From assembly GCF_003719825.1 (NCBI RefSeq), contig NZ_RIBS01000001.1:1-64000 (forward strand): DNA of 64,000 nucleotides, given 5' to 3'. Made by a program: the position numbers and the translations under genes. The notes below the pieces were generated by a model. That model saw nothing but the letters and a program-made list of their open reading frames with translations. It had not been told where the DNA came from and ran no database searches. Shown one piece after another: positions 37,551 through 49,182 of this stretch (position 1 is its first letter; every line of letters starts with the position of its first letter). This stretch comes from Montanilutibacter psychrotolerans. Lineage in GTDB: Bacteria > Pseudomonadota > Gammaproteobacteria > Xanthomonadales > Xanthomonadaceae.

Positions 37551-37644
37551 CCGGAGCCGACGGAGCAAGGTTCGCCGAGGCATCGTTGCTCCGCGGACTA
37601 CCCATTGCACGACCAAAGTCCGAGCGTTCGCTCCAGGTCGTTGT

Positions 37645-37652
37645 GCGATAAT
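37645..37652 (+). promoter_or_regulatory. Extended -10 box of gltA
   Basis: GATAAT (37647-37652) with TGTGC before it, an extended -10 form (TGCGATAAT). It lies 84 bases before the GTG start. A clear -35 box was not found. Confidence 0.55.
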
Positions 37653-37735
37653 TCAGTGTCGCGGTAAACCCGCGGTTCCCTGTTTCCCCTCCTTGCCGCG
37701 GCCACCCCTGCGGCATGCCGACTGAGGAGTGCTTC

Positions 37736-39037
37736 GTGTCCGACAACAAGACTGGCCTTGACCAGGTCACCCTGGCCGCTGGCGACAAGAACATCGTCCT
37801 GCCCGTGCTGCACCCGACCCTGGGTGCGCCGTGCATCGACATCGCCAAGGTGCCGAAGGAAACCGGCTGCTTCACCTACGATGCGGGTTTCACCGCTACC
37901 GCCAGTTGCAAGTCGGCGATCACCTACATCGACGGCGATGCCGGCGTGCTGCTGTATCGCGGCTACCCGATCGAACAGCTGGCCGAGAAGTCGAGCTTCC
38001 TCGAAGTCGCCTATCTGCTCATGAACGGTGAACTGCCGACCACCGGCGAGTTCGAGAAGTTCGAGCACGAGGTGACGCATCACACGATGATGCATGAGGC
38101 CTTCAAGAGCTTCCTGGGCGGCTTCCGCCACGACGCGCACCCGATGGCGATGCTGACCGGCATGCTCGGTTCGCTGGCGAGCTTCTACCACAACGATCTC
38201 GACCTCGAGGACCCGGAGCAGCGGCGCATGACCGCGATCCGCCTGATCGCGAAGGTGCCGACGATCGCCGCGGCCTGCTACCGCCATTCGATCGGCTGGC
38301 CGATCCGCTATCCGCGCAACAACCTCGAATACACCACGCGCTTCCTGCACATGCTGAAGGAAGTGCCGAGCGAGCCGCTGGAACTCAGCCCGGTGGCCGC
38401 CAAGGCGATGGACCTGCTGTTCATCCTGCACGCCGACCACGAGCAGAACGCGTCGACCTCGACCGTGCGCCTGGTCGGTTCGACCGGTGCCAATCCGTAT
38501 GTCAGCGTCGCCGCCGGCGTCGCCGCGTTGTGGGGCCCGGCGCATGGCGGTGCCAACGAAGCCGTGCTCAAGATGCTCGCCGAGATCGGCCGTCCGGAGA
38601 ACGTCAAGTCGGCGATCGACAAGGCCAAGGACAAGGAGTCGGGCTTCCGCCTGATGGGCTTCGGCCACCGCGTCTACAAGAACTACGACCCGCGCGCCGC
38701 GCTGGTGCGCAAGATGACCCACGAGGTCCTGGGCCAGCTCGGCGTCAGCGACCCGCTGCTCGACGTGGCGATGAAACTCGAGGAGGCGGCTCTGCAGGAC
38801 GAATACTTCGTGCAGCGCAAGCTCTACCCGAACGTCGACTTCTACTCGGGCATCATCTACAAGGCGCTCGGCATTCCGGTCGAGATGTTCACCGTGATGT
38901 TCGCCATCGCACGCACCGCCGGCTGGGTGTCGCATTGGCTGGAGCAGCAGGAAGACCCGGAGAACAAGATCGGCCGTCCGCGCCAGATCTACACCGGTTC
39001 GGCGAACCGCGATTACGTGGGCATCGACAAGCGCTGA
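37736..39037 (+). CDS. gltA: Citrate synthase
   Basis: Condenses oxaloacetate and acetyl-CoA to citrate, the entry step of the TCA cycle. The 433-residue protein is the long hexameric type of Gram-negative bacteria. The catalytic residues are visible: His270 ([10 protein letters not shown]), His311 (GFGHRVYKN) and Asp368 (NVDFYSG). The GTG start at 37736 has GAGGAG six bases upstream and gives SDNKTGLDQ, the Xanthomonad start; an ATG at 37715 is in frame but lacks a site. It is a separate unit after the L31 terminator. Confidence 0.97.
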   Translation: MSDNKTGLDQVTLAAGDKNIVLPVLHPTLGAPCIDIAKVPKETGCFTYDAGFTATASCKSAITYIDGDAGVLLYRGYPIEQLAEKSSFLEVAYLLMNGELPTTGEFEKFEHEVTHHTMMHEAFKSFLGGFRHDAHPMAMLTGMLGSLASFYHNDLDLEDPEQRRMTAIRLIAKVPTIAAACYRHSIGWPIRYPRNNLEYTTRFLHMLKEVPSEPLELSPVAAKAMDLLFILHADHEQNASTSTVRLVGSTGANPYVSVAAGVAALWGPAHGGANEAVLKMLAEIGRPENVKSAIDKAKDKESGFRLMGFGHRVYKNYDPRAALVRKMTHEVLGQLGVSDPLLDVAMKLEEAALQDEYFVQRKLYPNVDFYSGIIYKALGIPVEMFTVMFAIARTAGWVSHWLEQQEDPENKIGRPRQIYTGSANRDYVGIDKR

Positions 39038-39188
39038 TCCTGCCGACGGTCCTGCCGGCACGTTCTGGCGGGTCGATGATTGCAACGAAGCCGCGGCCTG
39101 TCCGCGGCTTCGTCGCATGTGGGAGTGGCGATGGTCGTCCTGCGCTAGCCGGCCGACAGCACGGGCCGGCCCGCTCAGTCCGGCCCGC

Positions 39189-39845
39189 TCAGTCCGTCGC
39201 GTGTTGGGATTCGTAGCCGGCGATTTCCTCGTCGGCAAGCAGCTGTCGCAGCTGCGCTGCCGACGCGCGTCGCATCGGTTTCTCGTCGATTCCGGAAAGC
39301 GGGGCTTGGCGCAGCACGTCGTGCGGCAGCACGGTCAGGTCGAACGTGAAGTCCTCGGCACTGAACAGCCAGACCGGCAGGTCCAGGCTGCGCTCGCGAT
39401 CCAGGCGTACGCGGCGGCTACGCGCTTCGGCCGGGACGTGGTGCTGTGCCAGGAACCGCGCGATCGCGTCAGGGTCGTCGCAGTGTAGGTGCAGGGCCAC
39501 CGGGCTGCGACCGTCGGCCGTGCCTTCCAGCACCGGGCCGACGAGCCTAGGCGAGAACTCCGCAAAGAACTCCAGCGCCCGAAGCGCCGCCTCGCGGCGC
39601 AGGCGCAGGCCTTCCAGGTTGTCGCGCTGGAACAGGCGCTGGTACTCGCGCAGTGCCTCCTCGATCTCGCGATTCCGGGGCAGCGAAGCATCGTCGAAGA
39701 TGCCCAGCCGCTGGGCGGCCTTGAGCTTTGCCTGGTGGAAGTCGCGGATGCCGCTTTCGGCCATCAGGCGCGCGGCCTCATGGGCGAGGCGATGGCGGCG
39801 TTCGCGGGTTCGGGCTAGTGCGTGCAGCTGGGCATGGTGCGGCAT
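39189..39845 (-). CDS. Conserved hypothetical protein
   Basis: A 218-residue cytoplasmic protein that I do not recognise by function. It begins with helices rich in Arg and Ala (RRHRLAHEAARLMAESGIRDFHQAK), has LPRNREIEEALREYQRLF, then VGPVLEGTADGRSPVALHLHC and a segment FTFDLTVLPHDVLRQAPLSG. The GPVLEGTAD pattern with mixed strands and helices is reminiscent of a nucleotidyltransferase fold, but I see no complete metal triad. GGAGG stands five bases before the ATG. It lies between gltA and mrcA, convergent with gltA. Confidence 0.75.
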   Translation of the reverse strand: MPHHAQLHALARTRERRHRLAHEAARLMAESGIRDFHQAKLKAAQRLGIFDDASLPRNREIEEALREYQRLFQRDNLEGLRLRREAALRALEFFAEFSPRLVGPVLEGTADGRSPVALHLHCDDPDAIARFLAQHHVPAEARSRRVRLDRERSLDLPVWLFSAEDFTFDLTVLPHDVLRQAPLSGIDEKPMRRASAAQLRQLLADEEIAGYESQHATD

Positions 39846-39927
39846 GACGTCCTCCGCGGCGGGCGCGTCGGCGGTGCCACCCGCCGGTGGCCGGTCGCGG
39901 GGACCGGCCACGCGAAGCTAGCACGGC

Positions 39928-42468
39928 TCAGAAGATATCGAACGATTGTTCCTGCTGGGCCGGGTCGGACTGTTCAGGACCGTAGTCGACGTAGCTTTCC
40001 ATGCGCTCGAGGTCCTCGGCCTTGACCCATTCGCCAATGCCGCCTTCGCCGGTCGGGATGAGCGTGCCATTGCCAGTGACGGCGACCCTGACCATGCCTT
40101 CGGGCGGTTCATTGCCCGTGATCGGCTGGTCCTTGAGCGCGACGCGCATGTAGTCGATCCAGATCGGCAGCGCGGCCTTGCCGCCGTACTCGCGGTAGCC
40201 CAGCGACTTGTAGTTGTCGCGACCGACCCAGACGGTGGTCACGTACGGGCCACCGAAGCCGGAGAACCACGCGTCGCGGTGCTCGTTGGTCGAACCAGTC
40301 TTGCCACCGACGTCCTCGCGGCCGAGCACCTTGGCCGCCGTGCCGGTGCCGCGCTGCACCACGTCGCGCAGCATCGACACCAGCTGGTAGGCGATGCGGC
40401 CGTCGATCGCGCGAGGCGCGAGCACGGTGGTGGCCGGATCCAGCGGCGTGGCCGTGGGCCGGGGCTTGGACGCCTCGGCGGTGACCGGGCGCGCGGCGGG
40501 CGCGCCGGCGCCGGGGTCGTTACCCAGGTTGAAGCCGTCGACCACGGTCGAGCTGCGCGCCGCGGCGGCGGCACTGCCCGCGCCGGTGGGCGTGCATTGC
40601 GGGCAGGCGGTGGCGGGCTTTTCCTTGAACACCACGGCACCGTCGCGGTCCTTGACCTCGTCGATGAACCACGGGGTGATGCGGAAGCCGCCGTTGGCGA
40701 ACACCGAGTAGCCGCGCGCGACCGACAGCGGAGTCAGCGAGGCGGTGCCCAGCGACATCGACAGGTTCGGGGGCAGGCTGGCCTCCTCGAAGCCGAAGTT
40801 GCTGATGTACTTGCGAGCGAAGTCGACGCCGATCGCATCGAGCAGGCGCACCGACACGAGATTGCGCGACTGCACCAGCGCCTCGCGAACGCGCATCGGA
40901 CCGGCGAAGTTGCCGCTGTCGTTCTGAGGCCGCCAGAGATGGCCACGGCGATCCTTGAACACCACCGGGGCGTCGAGCACGATCGAAGCGGGGTTGAAGC
41001 CACGCTCGAATGCCGCCGAGTACAGGAAAGGCTTGAAGCTCGAGCCGGGCTGCCGGCGCGCCTGGGTGGCACGGTTGAACTTGTTGCCCGCGAAGCTGAA
41101 GCCGCCCGAGATCGCTCGCAGGGCGCCGTTGTGGGGTTCGAGCGACACCAGCGCCGCCTGTGCCTGCGGGATCTGCACCAGCTTGTAGCGGGCCTCGGAC
41201 GCCGGCACCACGATGGCCACGGCCGGTGCGGCCTCGCCTTCCTTGGGCACGGCTTCCACGCGGCGAACACGCACGATGTCACCGCGCTTGACCAGGCTGG
41301 CCGGGCTGCGGCCACCGAAGCCATCGCCGTTGCCCAGTTCGATCTGGCTGCCATCGCCCAGGGCGAGGGTGGTGCGGGTGCCGTCGTTGCCCAGCACGAT
41401 GGCCGGCAGCATGTCGGCCTGCGGCGGGTTGCCCCGCAGGTGCGCACTGGCGGCCTTGGCGTCGTCACCGGCGGCCAGGTCGATGTGCTTTTCGACCCCA
41501 TGCCAGCCATGGCGAACGTCGTACACCTGCAGGCCATCACGCACGGCCTTGTCGGCCGCCACCTGCAGTGTCGGGTCGATGGTGGTGAAGACGTGGTAGC
41601 CCTTGGTCAGTGCTTCGGGACCGAAGCGCTCGATCATCTCCTGACGCACCATTTCGGCCACGTAGGGGGCGTACACCTCGACCGGGCGCTCGTGGGGGCT
41701 GGCGTGCATCGGCACGGCGCGCGCCGCGGCGGCCTCGGCGGGGGTGATGTAGCCCAGTCCGGCCATGCGCGCCAGGATGTAGTCGTCGCGGCGCTCCTTC
41801 GCGCGTTCCGGGTTGTTGAGCGGGTTGCCGCTGGAGGGGAACTTCGGAATGCCGGCCAGAGACGCCATTTCGTCCAGGCTCAACTCGCCCAGCTTCTTGC
41901 CATAGTAGAACTCGGCCGCGGCACCGACGCCGTAGGCGCGATTGCCGAAGAAGCTCTTGTTGAGATACAGCTCGAAGATGTCGTCCTTGCTGAGCTCGCG
42001 CTCCATCCGCAGCGCCAGCAGCATCTCCGCGAACTTGCGGGTGTAGCTGTACTCCGAGCTCAGGAAGAACTGGCGGGCCACCTGCTGGGTAATGGTCGAT
42101 CCGCCCGGGACGCGCTTGCCGTCCGTGGTCGCCAGCAACCAGACCGCGCGGCCGATGCCCTTGAAGTCCAGTCCGTTGTGCTCGTAGAAGCGCGCGTCCT
42201 CGGCGGCGAGGAAAGCCTGCTTGAGCCGCGGCGGGACGTCCTCGATCTTGATGGGATAGCGACGCGTCTCGCCGAACAGCGCCATCAGGCGGCCGTCACG
42301 CGCATAGACGTACATAGGCTCCTGCATCTCGACGCTACGCAACGTCTCGACATCGGGCAGCTTGGGCGCGATCAGGTAATAGAGTGCGCCGATCGCGATG
42401 GCGCCGAGCAGGGCCAGGCCGATGATCGAATACAAGGCCCAGCGCAACAACCGACGAATACGTGGCAT
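39928..42468 (-). CDS. mrcA: Penicillin-binding protein 1A
   Basis: A bifunctional inner-membrane enzyme that polymerises and cross-links peptidoglycan. The 846-residue protein has one N-terminal membrane helix (about 12-33), a transglycosylase domain ([10 protein letters not shown] with the catalytic Glu90, [13 protein letters not shown]), an OB-like insert (about 300-420) and a transpeptidase domain with SSFK (Ser476-Lys479), SRN (534-536) and KTGS (723-726). An Ala/Pro-rich insert at about 620-690 lies between the last two motifs. It is divergent from pilM, as in many gammaproteobacteria. Confidence 0.97.
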   Translation of the reverse strand: MPRIRRLLRWALYSIIGLALLGAIAIGALYYLIAPKLPDVETLRSVEMQEPMYVYARDGRLMALFGETRRYPIKIEDVPPRLKQAFLAAEDARFYEHNGLDFKGIGRAVWLLATTDGKRVPGGSTITQQVARQFFLSSEYSYTRKFAEMLLALRMERELSKDDIFELYLNKSFFGNRAYGVGAAAEFYYGKKLGELSLDEMASLAGIPKFPSSGNPLNNPERAKERRDDYILARMAGLGYITPAEAAAARAVPMHASPHERPVEVYAPYVAEMVRQEMIERFGPEALTKGYHVFTTIDPTLQVAADKAVRDGLQVYDVRHGWHGVEKHIDLAAGDDAKAASAHLRGNPPQADMLPAIVLGNDGTRTTLALGDGSQIELGNGDGFGGRSPASLVKRGDIVRVRRVEAVPKEGEAAPAVAIVVPASEARYKLVQIPQAQAALVSLEPHNGALRAISGGFSFAGNKFNRATQARRQPGSSFKPFLYSAAFERGFNPASIVLDAPVVFKDRRGHLWRPQNDSGNFAGPMRVREALVQSRNLVSVRLLDAIGVDFARKYISNFGFEEASLPPNLSMSLGTASLTPLSVARGYSVFANGGFRITPWFIDEVKDRDGAVVFKEKPATACPQCTPTGAGSAAAAARSSTVVDGFNLGNDPGAGAPAARPVTAEASKPRPTATPLDPATTVLAPRAIDGRIAYQLVSMLRDVVQRGTGTAAKVLGREDVGGKTGSTNEHRDAWFSGFGGPYVTTVWVGRDNYKSLGYREYGGKAALPIWIDYMRVALKDQPITGNEPPEGMVRVAVTGNGTLIPTGEGGIGEWVKAEDLERMESYVDYGPEQSDPAQQEQSFDIF

Positions 42469-42504
42469 CGAAGCGGGTTCCGATTGCAGCTGAAGTGGGC
42501 GTGG

Positions 42505-42510
42505 AGTATA
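42505..42510 (-). promoter_or_regulatory. -10 box of mrcA
   Basis: TATACT on the minus strand, 37 bases before the mrcA start codon. No good -35 box at the expected distance. Confidence 0.55.
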
Positions 42511-42609
42511 GATGACCGCGCCTAAAGGGCTGCATGCGTCCGGAAGCGAGGCAAGGTGGCGTTAGGGCTGGGGAAGGTGGAACGGGTCGGCATTTTCGAA
42601 AAGAAGTGG

Positions 42610-42638
42610 TTGCCACCCTGTAAAAAGTCCGTTATTTA
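42610..42638 (+). promoter_or_regulatory. Possible promoter of pilMNOPQ
   Basis: TTGCCA (42610-42615) and TATTTA (42633-42638) with a 17-base spacer, 53 bases before the pilM start. The -10 match is weak; an AT-rich stretch, unusual here, surrounds it. Confidence 0.4.
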
Positions 42639-42639
42639 A

Positions 42640-43748
<1,109 letters not shown>

Positions 43749-43749
<1 letters not shown>

Positions 43750-44555
43750 TGGCACGGATCAATCTGCTCCCATGGCGGGCTGAGCGGCGCAAGCAGCGCC
43801 AGAAGGAATTCGCGACGATGCTCGGCGCGTCGGCAATTGCCGCCGTCCTGGTTTCGTTCCTCATCATCAGCTTCTACAACGGCCAGATCAGCGGCCAGAA
43901 CGATCGCAACGCGTACCTCACCGACCAGATCAAGCAGCTCGACACCCAGATTGCCGAGATCGAAGAACTCGACAAGAAGAAGGCCAAGCTGCTGGCCCGC
44001 AAGGAAGTCATCGAGCAGCTGCAGGCCAACCGCTCGCAGATGGTCCACCTGTTCGACTCGCTGGTCCGCACCATTCCCGATGGCGTGGTGCTGACCTCGA
44101 TCAAGCAGGAAGCGGACATCCTGACGCTGGAAGGTCGGTCGCAGTCCAACGCACGCGTCAGTACGTACATGCGCAACCTCGAAAGCTCGGGCTGGATGAC
44201 CAAGCCGGACCTGTCGATCATCGAGGCCAAGGGTGAGGACAAGGGCCTGCCGTATGTGTACGCCCTGAAGGTGAAGCTGGCCAACCCGAACGCGCCCAAG
44301 GACGAGAACGGCGACGGCATACCGGATGCGCCTGCCGCGCCGGTCGCCACGACCGACAACGCTCCGCTGGTTCCGGCCGATGGCACGGCACCGGTCGTTC
44401 CGGCCGGCACCACCGCGGCCCCGGCCAGCGGCACGGCACCGGCGGCGCCGGGCACCGCGCCAGCATCGGCCACCCCGACCGCACCCGCACCCGCAGCACC
44501 TGCGGCCCCGAAGCCGGAGCAGGCCTCCGCACCTGAAAAAGGAGCCGCCTCGTGA
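43749..44555 (+). CDS. pilN: Type IV pilus assembly protein PilN, with long Ala/Pro tail
   Basis: Inner-membrane component of the pilus alignment complex. The 268-residue protein starts with the PilM-binding INLLPWR motif, has one membrane helix (about 24-42), a coiled coil (about 45-95) and the periplasmic ferredoxin-like domain (to about 180). PilN is usually near 190-200 residues; here a tail of about 80 residues rich in Ala, Pro and Thr is added. It opens with DENGDGIPD (185-193), which fits the calcium-loop pattern DxNxDGxxD. The start overlaps the pilM stop (TGATG). Confidence 0.95.
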
Positions 44556-45238
44556 GCCAGAAGAAGATTTCGCTCAGGGACCTCGACTTCAATAACATCG
44601 GTGCCTGGCCGCGCCAGGCGAAGATCGGCTTCTGCGTGCTGATCGGTCTGCTGATCATCGGCCTGGCCTGGTACCTGTTCGTCGCCGACAAGCGTGTCGA
44701 GCTGGAAGGCCTCGAAAGTCAGGAAACCACGCTGCGCGAAGAGTTCGAGAAGAAGCAGGGTCGCGCCGCCAATCTCGAGCCGCTGAAACTGCAGCTCGTG
44801 CAGATGGAGCAGCAGCTGCAGCAGATGCTGCGCCAGCTGCCCAGCAAGACCGAAATGCCCGACCTGATCGTCGACATCTCGCAGACCGCCCTGGCTACCG
44901 GCATTGCCAACGAGTTGTTCCAGCCCGGTCCGGAGCAGCCCAAGGAGTTCTACGCCGAGAAGCCGATCGCGCTGCGCATGGTGGGTACCTATCACCAGTT
45001 CGGCGGTTTCGTCAGCGGCGTGGCGTCGCTGCCGCGCGTGGTCATCATGACGATGCACGACATCTCGCTGAAGCCGCGTGCCAAGGACGCTGCCGCAGGC
45101 ATCACCCCGAACAGCCCGCTCGAACTGGCCGGTACGGTGAAGACCTACCGCTATCTCGACGAAGACGAAGTGGCTGAACAGCAGAAGGCGGATGCTACTG
45201 CGGGCAAGCCAGCCGCGCCCGCCCAGGGGGGGACCTGA
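44552..45238 (+). CDS. pilO: Type IV pilus assembly protein PilO
   Basis: Partner of PilN in the inner-membrane alignment complex. The 228-residue protein has a single membrane helix (about 24-46), a coiled coil (about 47-95), and a ferredoxin-like periplasmic domain (LRMVGTYHQFGGFVSGVASLPRVV), ending in a flexible tail. The GTG start overlaps the pilN stop (GTGA). pilP follows after 1 base. Confidence 0.95.
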   Translation: MSQKKISLRDLDFNNIGAWPRQAKIGFCVLIGLLIIGLAWYLFVADKRVELEGLESQETTLREEFEKKQGRAANLEPLKLQLVQMEQQLQQMLRQLPSKTEMPDLIVDISQTALATGIANELFQPGPEQPKEFYAEKPIALRMVGTYHQFGGFVSGVASLPRVVIMTMHDISLKPRAKDAAAGITPNSPLELAGTVKTYRYLDEDEVAEQQKADATAGKPAAPAQGGT

Positions 45239-45239
45239 G

Positions 45240-45794
45240 ATGCATGACTTGACCGTACGCCGCGGGTTTCCACTCGCGCGCCCGCTCCTGGCGCTGTCGG
45301 TGCTGCTGGCGCTTGCCGGTTGCTCCCGCGGTGTCACCAGCACCCCGGGTGATGCGCCGAACCTCGAAACCTACGTCGCAGAGATCAAGGCCAAGCCGGC
45401 TCCACCGCTGGAATCGCTGCCGGTAATGCAGCAGTTCGAGACGTTCGAGTACGCCGCCTACGCCTTGCGCGATCCCTTCAGTCGCGCCTTCACCGATGAC
45501 GGTGGCGGCGGTGGACCGCGTCCGGACTCGGCGCGTCGCAAGGAAACCCTCGAGCAGTTTCCGCTCGATAGCCTCGACATGGTTGGCACGCTCGGCCAGG
45601 GAAGTGGGGTAGTCGCGCTGGTCATGGCACCCGACAAGGTGACCTATCGAGTACGACCCGGTGCATACCTGGGACAGAGCGACGGTCGAGTGACCGCCGT
45701 CTCCGAGGATCGCATCGAATTGGTGGAACTGGTGCCGGATGGCGCGGGTGGCTGGCTGGAACGTCCGGCTACCGTCGCGTTAGAAGATAATTGA
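45240..45794 (+). CDS. pilP: Type IV pilus lipoprotein PilP
   Basis: A 184-residue inner-membrane lipoprotein that links PilN/PilO to the secretin PilQ. The signal ends in a lipobox, LALAGC. The disordered linker (YVAEIKAKPAPPLESLPVMQ) is followed by the beta-sandwich domain: YALRDPFSR, LDMVGTLGQGSGVVALVMAPDKVTYRVRPGAYLG and ISxDR-like VSEDRIELVELV. The ATG at 45240 sits just after the pilO stop. Confidence 0.95.
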   Translation: MHDLTVRRGFPLARPLLALSVLLALAGCSRGVTSTPGDAPNLETYVAEIKAKPAPPLESLPVMQQFETFEYAAYALRDPFSRAFTDDGGGGGPRPDSARRKETLEQFPLDSLDMVGTLGQGSGVVALVMAPDKVTYRVRPGAYLGQSDGRVTAVSEDRIELVELVPDGAGGWLERPATVALEDN

Positions 45795-45809
45795 TTGGGG
45801 GATAGCACG

Positions 45810-47765
45810 ATGACCGTATTCAATGCCACACGATCGCGGCCTGCCCGGCGCCCCTTGCTGTTGCGCAACGGGAGCGTTGGGCTCCTGGTAGGCGCAATGG
45901 CAGCCATCAGCGCTGTCCACGCCGGTACGCCGGCGGGTTCGGCCGTCCACGCTTCGGCATTCGCGGCTCAGGTCGCGCCGGCTGCCAGTGTCGACCCCGC
46001 CAAGCAGGTGCCCGGCGCGATCTCCGTGTCGAACATCGACTTCAAGCGCGGCGACGGCGGTGCGGGCCGCCTGGTGCTCAAGTTCAGCGGCGAAGGTGCC
46101 GCGCCGGACCTGCGCAACCAGGGTTCCAAGGTCGTCATCAACGTGGGCAACGCCCAGTTGCCGGCGTCCCTGCAGCGACCGCTCAACGTCAGCGACTTCG
46201 CGACGCCGGTGCAGCAGATCGAGGCACGCGCCAGCGGTGGGGGTACCCAGCTGGTGCTCGACACCAGCGGCAACTACGAGTCGATGGCCTACCAGACCGG
46301 TAGCGAGTACATCGTCGAGATCCTGCCGCGCGCGGCAGCTCCGGCGGGTCGCGCGGTCGGCGCATCGGGCTCCAATGGCACCTCCGATGCGGTGGGCGGC
46401 ACCAAGAGCTACAGCGGCCGTCCGGTCACGTTCAACTTCCAGGATGTGCCCGTCCGTACGGTGCTGCAGCTGGTGGCCGAGGAATCCAGCCTCAACGTCG
46501 TCGCTGCCGACACCGTTACCGGCAACGTCACCCTGCGCCTGATCAACGTGCCGTGGGACCAGGCACTCGACATCGTGCTGCAGGCCAAGGGCCTCGACAA
46601 GCGTCGCAGCGGTAACGTGATCTGGGTGGCGCCGCAGGCAGAGATCGCCAAGTACGAGCAGGACAGGGAAGACGCGCGCATCGCGATCGACAACCGCGTC
46701 GACCTCGTCACCGAGTACGTGCAGATCAACTACCACAACGCCACCGCGATCTTCAAAGCGTTGACCGAAGCCAAGGGCATCGGCGGCGGTGCGGGTGCCG
46801 GCACGGGCGGTAACGTCGACAGCGGCTTTCTTTCGCCGCGTGGTCGCCTCGTCGCCGACGAGCGCACCAACACCCTGATGATCAGCGACATCCCGAAGAA
46901 GATCACGCAGATGAAGGAGCTGATCCACGTGATCGACCGTCCGGTCGACCAGGTGGTCATCGAGGCCCGCGTGGTTGTCGCCAACGAGAGCTTCTCGCGT
47001 GAGCTTGGCGCCAAGTTTGGCCTGTCGGGCGTGACCAACAGTGGCAAGGCGTACTTCAACAGCACCGTTGCCAACAACGTCACGACGCAGAACTCCTTCG
47101 TCAACGCAGCCAACCAGAACAGGAACAACACTGGCGGACCGCGTGTACTGCCGGTGCTCACCCGGGGTCTGATGACCGACCTGGGCGTGGCGAATCCGGC
47201 TGGCTCGATCGCCCTGGCGATCCTCAACGCCGGCTACGCTCTCGACGTGGAGTTGTCGGCGTTGCAGGAAGAAGGTCGCGGCGAAGTCATCTCGAACCCG
47301 CGCATCGTCACCAGCAACCAGCGTGAAGCGATCATCAGCCAGGGCCGCGAGATTCCGTACCAGACGGTCGAGATCGCCAACGGTGTCGCCACCACCACGA
47401 TCGAGTTCAAGCCGGTCGTGCTGGAGATGAAGGTCACCCCGACCATCACCAACGACGGCCGCGTGTTCCTCAACATGATCGTCAAGAAGGACGAGCTCGA
47501 GCGTACCGTCCAGGGCACCGGTGGTACCGAGCTTCCGCTGATCAGCACCCGTACGGTCAACACCGCGGTGCTCGTCGAGGACGGTCAGACGGTGGTTGTC
47601 GGCGGCGTGTACGAGTTCCGCAATGCCAGCGACGTCACCAAGGTGCCGTTCCTGGGTGACATCCCGTTCCTGGGCAATCTCTTCAAGAAGAAGGCCCGCT
47701 CGAACGACAAGGCTGAGCTGCTGATCATGGTCACGCCGAAGGTGCTCAAGGTCGCGCAACGCTGA
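45810..47765 (+). CDS. pilQ: Type IV pilus secretin PilQ
   Basis: The outer-membrane channel through which the pilus passes. The 651-residue protein has a signal region, an AMIN-type peptidoglycan-binding domain (about 60-170; usually one or two such domains), an STN domain (VTFNFQDVPVRTVLQLVAE, about 210-280), an NHR domain and the secretin domain (VIEARVVVANESFSRELGA to VPFLGDIPFLGNLFKKK). The ATG at 45810 has GGGGGA eight bases upstream. It is the last gene of pilMNOPQ and is closed by a UUCG-type terminator. Confidence 0.96.
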   Translation: MTVFNATRSRPARRPLLLRNGSVGLLVGAMAAISAVHAGTPAGSAVHASAFAAQVAPAASVDPAKQVPGAISVSNIDFKRGDGGAGRLVLKFSGEGAAPDLRNQGSKVVINVGNAQLPASLQRPLNVSDFATPVQQIEARASGGGTQLVLDTSGNYESMAYQTGSEYIVEILPRAAAPAGRAVGASGSNGTSDAVGGTKSYSGRPVTFNFQDVPVRTVLQLVAEESSLNVVAADTVTGNVTLRLINVPWDQALDIVLQAKGLDKRRSGNVIWVAPQAEIAKYEQDREDARIAIDNRVDLVTEYVQINYHNATAIFKALTEAKGIGGGAGAGTGGNVDSGFLSPRGRLVADERTNTLMISDIPKKITQMKELIHVIDRPVDQVVIEARVVVANESFSRELGAKFGLSGVTNSGKAYFNSTVANNVTTQNSFVNAANQNRNNTGGPRVLPVLTRGLMTDLGVANPAGSIALAILNAGYALDVELSALQEEGRGEVISNPRIVTSNQREAIISQGREIPYQTVEIANGVATTTIEFKPVVLEMKVTPTITNDGRVFLNMIVKKDELERTVQGTGGTELPLISTRTVNTAVLVEDGQTVVVGGVYEFRNASDVTKVPFLGDIPFLGNLFKKKARSNDKAELLIMVTPKVLKVAQR

Positions 47766-47787
47766 CCGACGCGCTTCAACGATCCAG

Positions 47788-47817
47788 CACGGGGGCCTTC
47801 GGGCCCCCGTGTCGTTT
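47788..47817 (+). terminator. Terminator of pilMNOPQ
   Basis: CACGGGGGCC (47788-47797) pairs with GGCCCCCGTG (47802-47811) around a TTCG loop, followed by TCGTTTT. Confidence 0.95.
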
Positions 47818-47951
47818 TGGCGGCCCCGTATTCCCTTTGTGCGCCGGCGGCCGGTTTCGCGCGTGGATTTGCGCTGAACGGCACACTTGGCCGCCGAACC
47901 TTGGCGGGGCACTTGGGTCAAACTCATTCGCCCGCAGACCTCGAGGCCGAG

Positions 47952-48947
47952 ATGGACCAACCACGTATCGCGTCGCCGCACCTGCACGCAACGTTTGCGC
48001 GACTGCGCGAAGACCTCTCGTCCGAGATCGTCGGCCAGGCCGCGCTCGTCGAAAGGTTGCTGGTGGCCTTGCTGGCCGATGGCCACCTGCTGGTCGAGGG
48101 CGCGCCAGGCCTGGCCAAGACCACCGCGATCCGCGCGCTGGCGGCGCGCCTGCAAGCCGATTTCGCGCGCGTGCAGTTCACCCCCGACCTGCTGCCGGCG
48201 GACCTGACCGGCACCGAAGTCTGGCGCCCCCAGGACGGACGCTTCGAGTTCCAGCCCGGCCCGGTGTTTCATCCGATCCTGCTCGCCGACGAGATCAACC
48301 GGGCGCCGGCCAAGGTGCAATCGGCCCTGCTCGAGGCCATGGGCGAACGCCAGGTGACCGTCGGCCGCGCGACCTATCCGCTGCCGCCGCTGTTCCTGGT
48401 GATGGCCACGCAGAATCCCATCGAGCAGGAAGGCACCTTTCCGTTGCCGGAGGCCCAGCTCGACCGATTCCTGATGCACGTGCGCATCGGTTACCCGGAG
48501 GCCGCCGCGGAGGCGGAGATCCTGCGACTGGTGCGCGAGCGCGCACGCAACGCGATAGATGCCACGCCCGCCGCGGCGCTCGCGCGGATTCCGCTCGATG
48601 ACGTGTTCGCCGCGCGTTCGGCGGTGCTGGCCTTGCACCTGGCGCCGGCCGTCGAGCGCTACCTGATCGAACTCGTGTTGGCATCGCGCGACGCCGCGCG
48701 GTATGACGCCGCGCTGGCGCGTCGCATTGCGTGGGGCGCGAGCCCGCGCGGGTCGATCGCGCTCGAGCGCTGCGCTCGCGCGCACGCCTGGCTGGCCGGG
48801 CGCGACTACGTGACCCCCGACGACGTCCGCGCGATCGCTCCGGACGTGCTGCGCCATCGCATCCTGCCCAGCTACGAGGCCACCGCCGAAGGGTGGGATG
48901 GCGACCGGCTGGTCGCCGAGTTGCTGGCCCGCGTGCCGTTACCGTGA
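47952..48947 (+). CDS. MoxR family AAA+ ATPase
   Basis: A chaperone-like ATPase that probably activates or matures partner proteins carrying von Willebrand A (vWA) domains. The 331-residue protein has Walker A (VEGAPGLAKTTA), the Walker B DEINRAPAKVQSALLEAM, sensor 1 ATQNPIEQEGTFPLPEAQLDRF and a C-terminal lid. The ATG at 47952 has GAGG upstream. It is the first gene of a six-gene MoxR/Bat operon, followed after 235 bases by the DUF58 gene. Confidence 0.95.
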   Translation: MDQPRIASPHLHATFARLREDLSSEIVGQAALVERLLVALLADGHLLVEGAPGLAKTTAIRALAARLQADFARVQFTPDLLPADLTGTEVWRPQDGRFEFQPGPVFHPILLADEINRAPAKVQSALLEAMGERQVTVGRATYPLPPLFLVMATQNPIEQEGTFPLPEAQLDRFLMHVRIGYPEAAAEAEILRLVRERARNAIDATPAAALARIPLDDVFAARSAVLALHLAPAVERYLIELVLASRDAARYDAALARRIAWGASPRGSIALERCARAHAWLAGRDYVTPDDVRAIAPDVLRHRILPSYEATAEGWDGDRLVAELLARVPLP

Positions 48948-49182
48948 GGGGAGTCATCGATGCGCGCCAGCACTGGCAATCGCATGACGTGGCGGCGGCC
49001 ACCCACCATCGACGGTGCGGCGGTTGACTGCACCGCGTGGCCACGCTCGTTGCGACGACCGGGCGCCTCCGCGTGGCGAGGGGCTGTCCATCGGGCGCCA
49101 TCGCGCTGCAGAGGCGACCGGCACCCAACGCGCCAGCAGGGTACCCGGGTTCGCGTGATCGGCATCCACGGCGCGCGCCACG
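48948..49182. other. Gap between the MoxR and DUF58 genes
   Basis: 235 bases with no recognised gene, promoter or terminator. Short open frames here look like random translation. Confidence 0.5.

Noticed and set aside
45780-48857. Open frame of about 1025 codons on the minus strand opposite pilQ and the MoxR gene.
   Set aside because: Antisense shadow of two well-supported genes.
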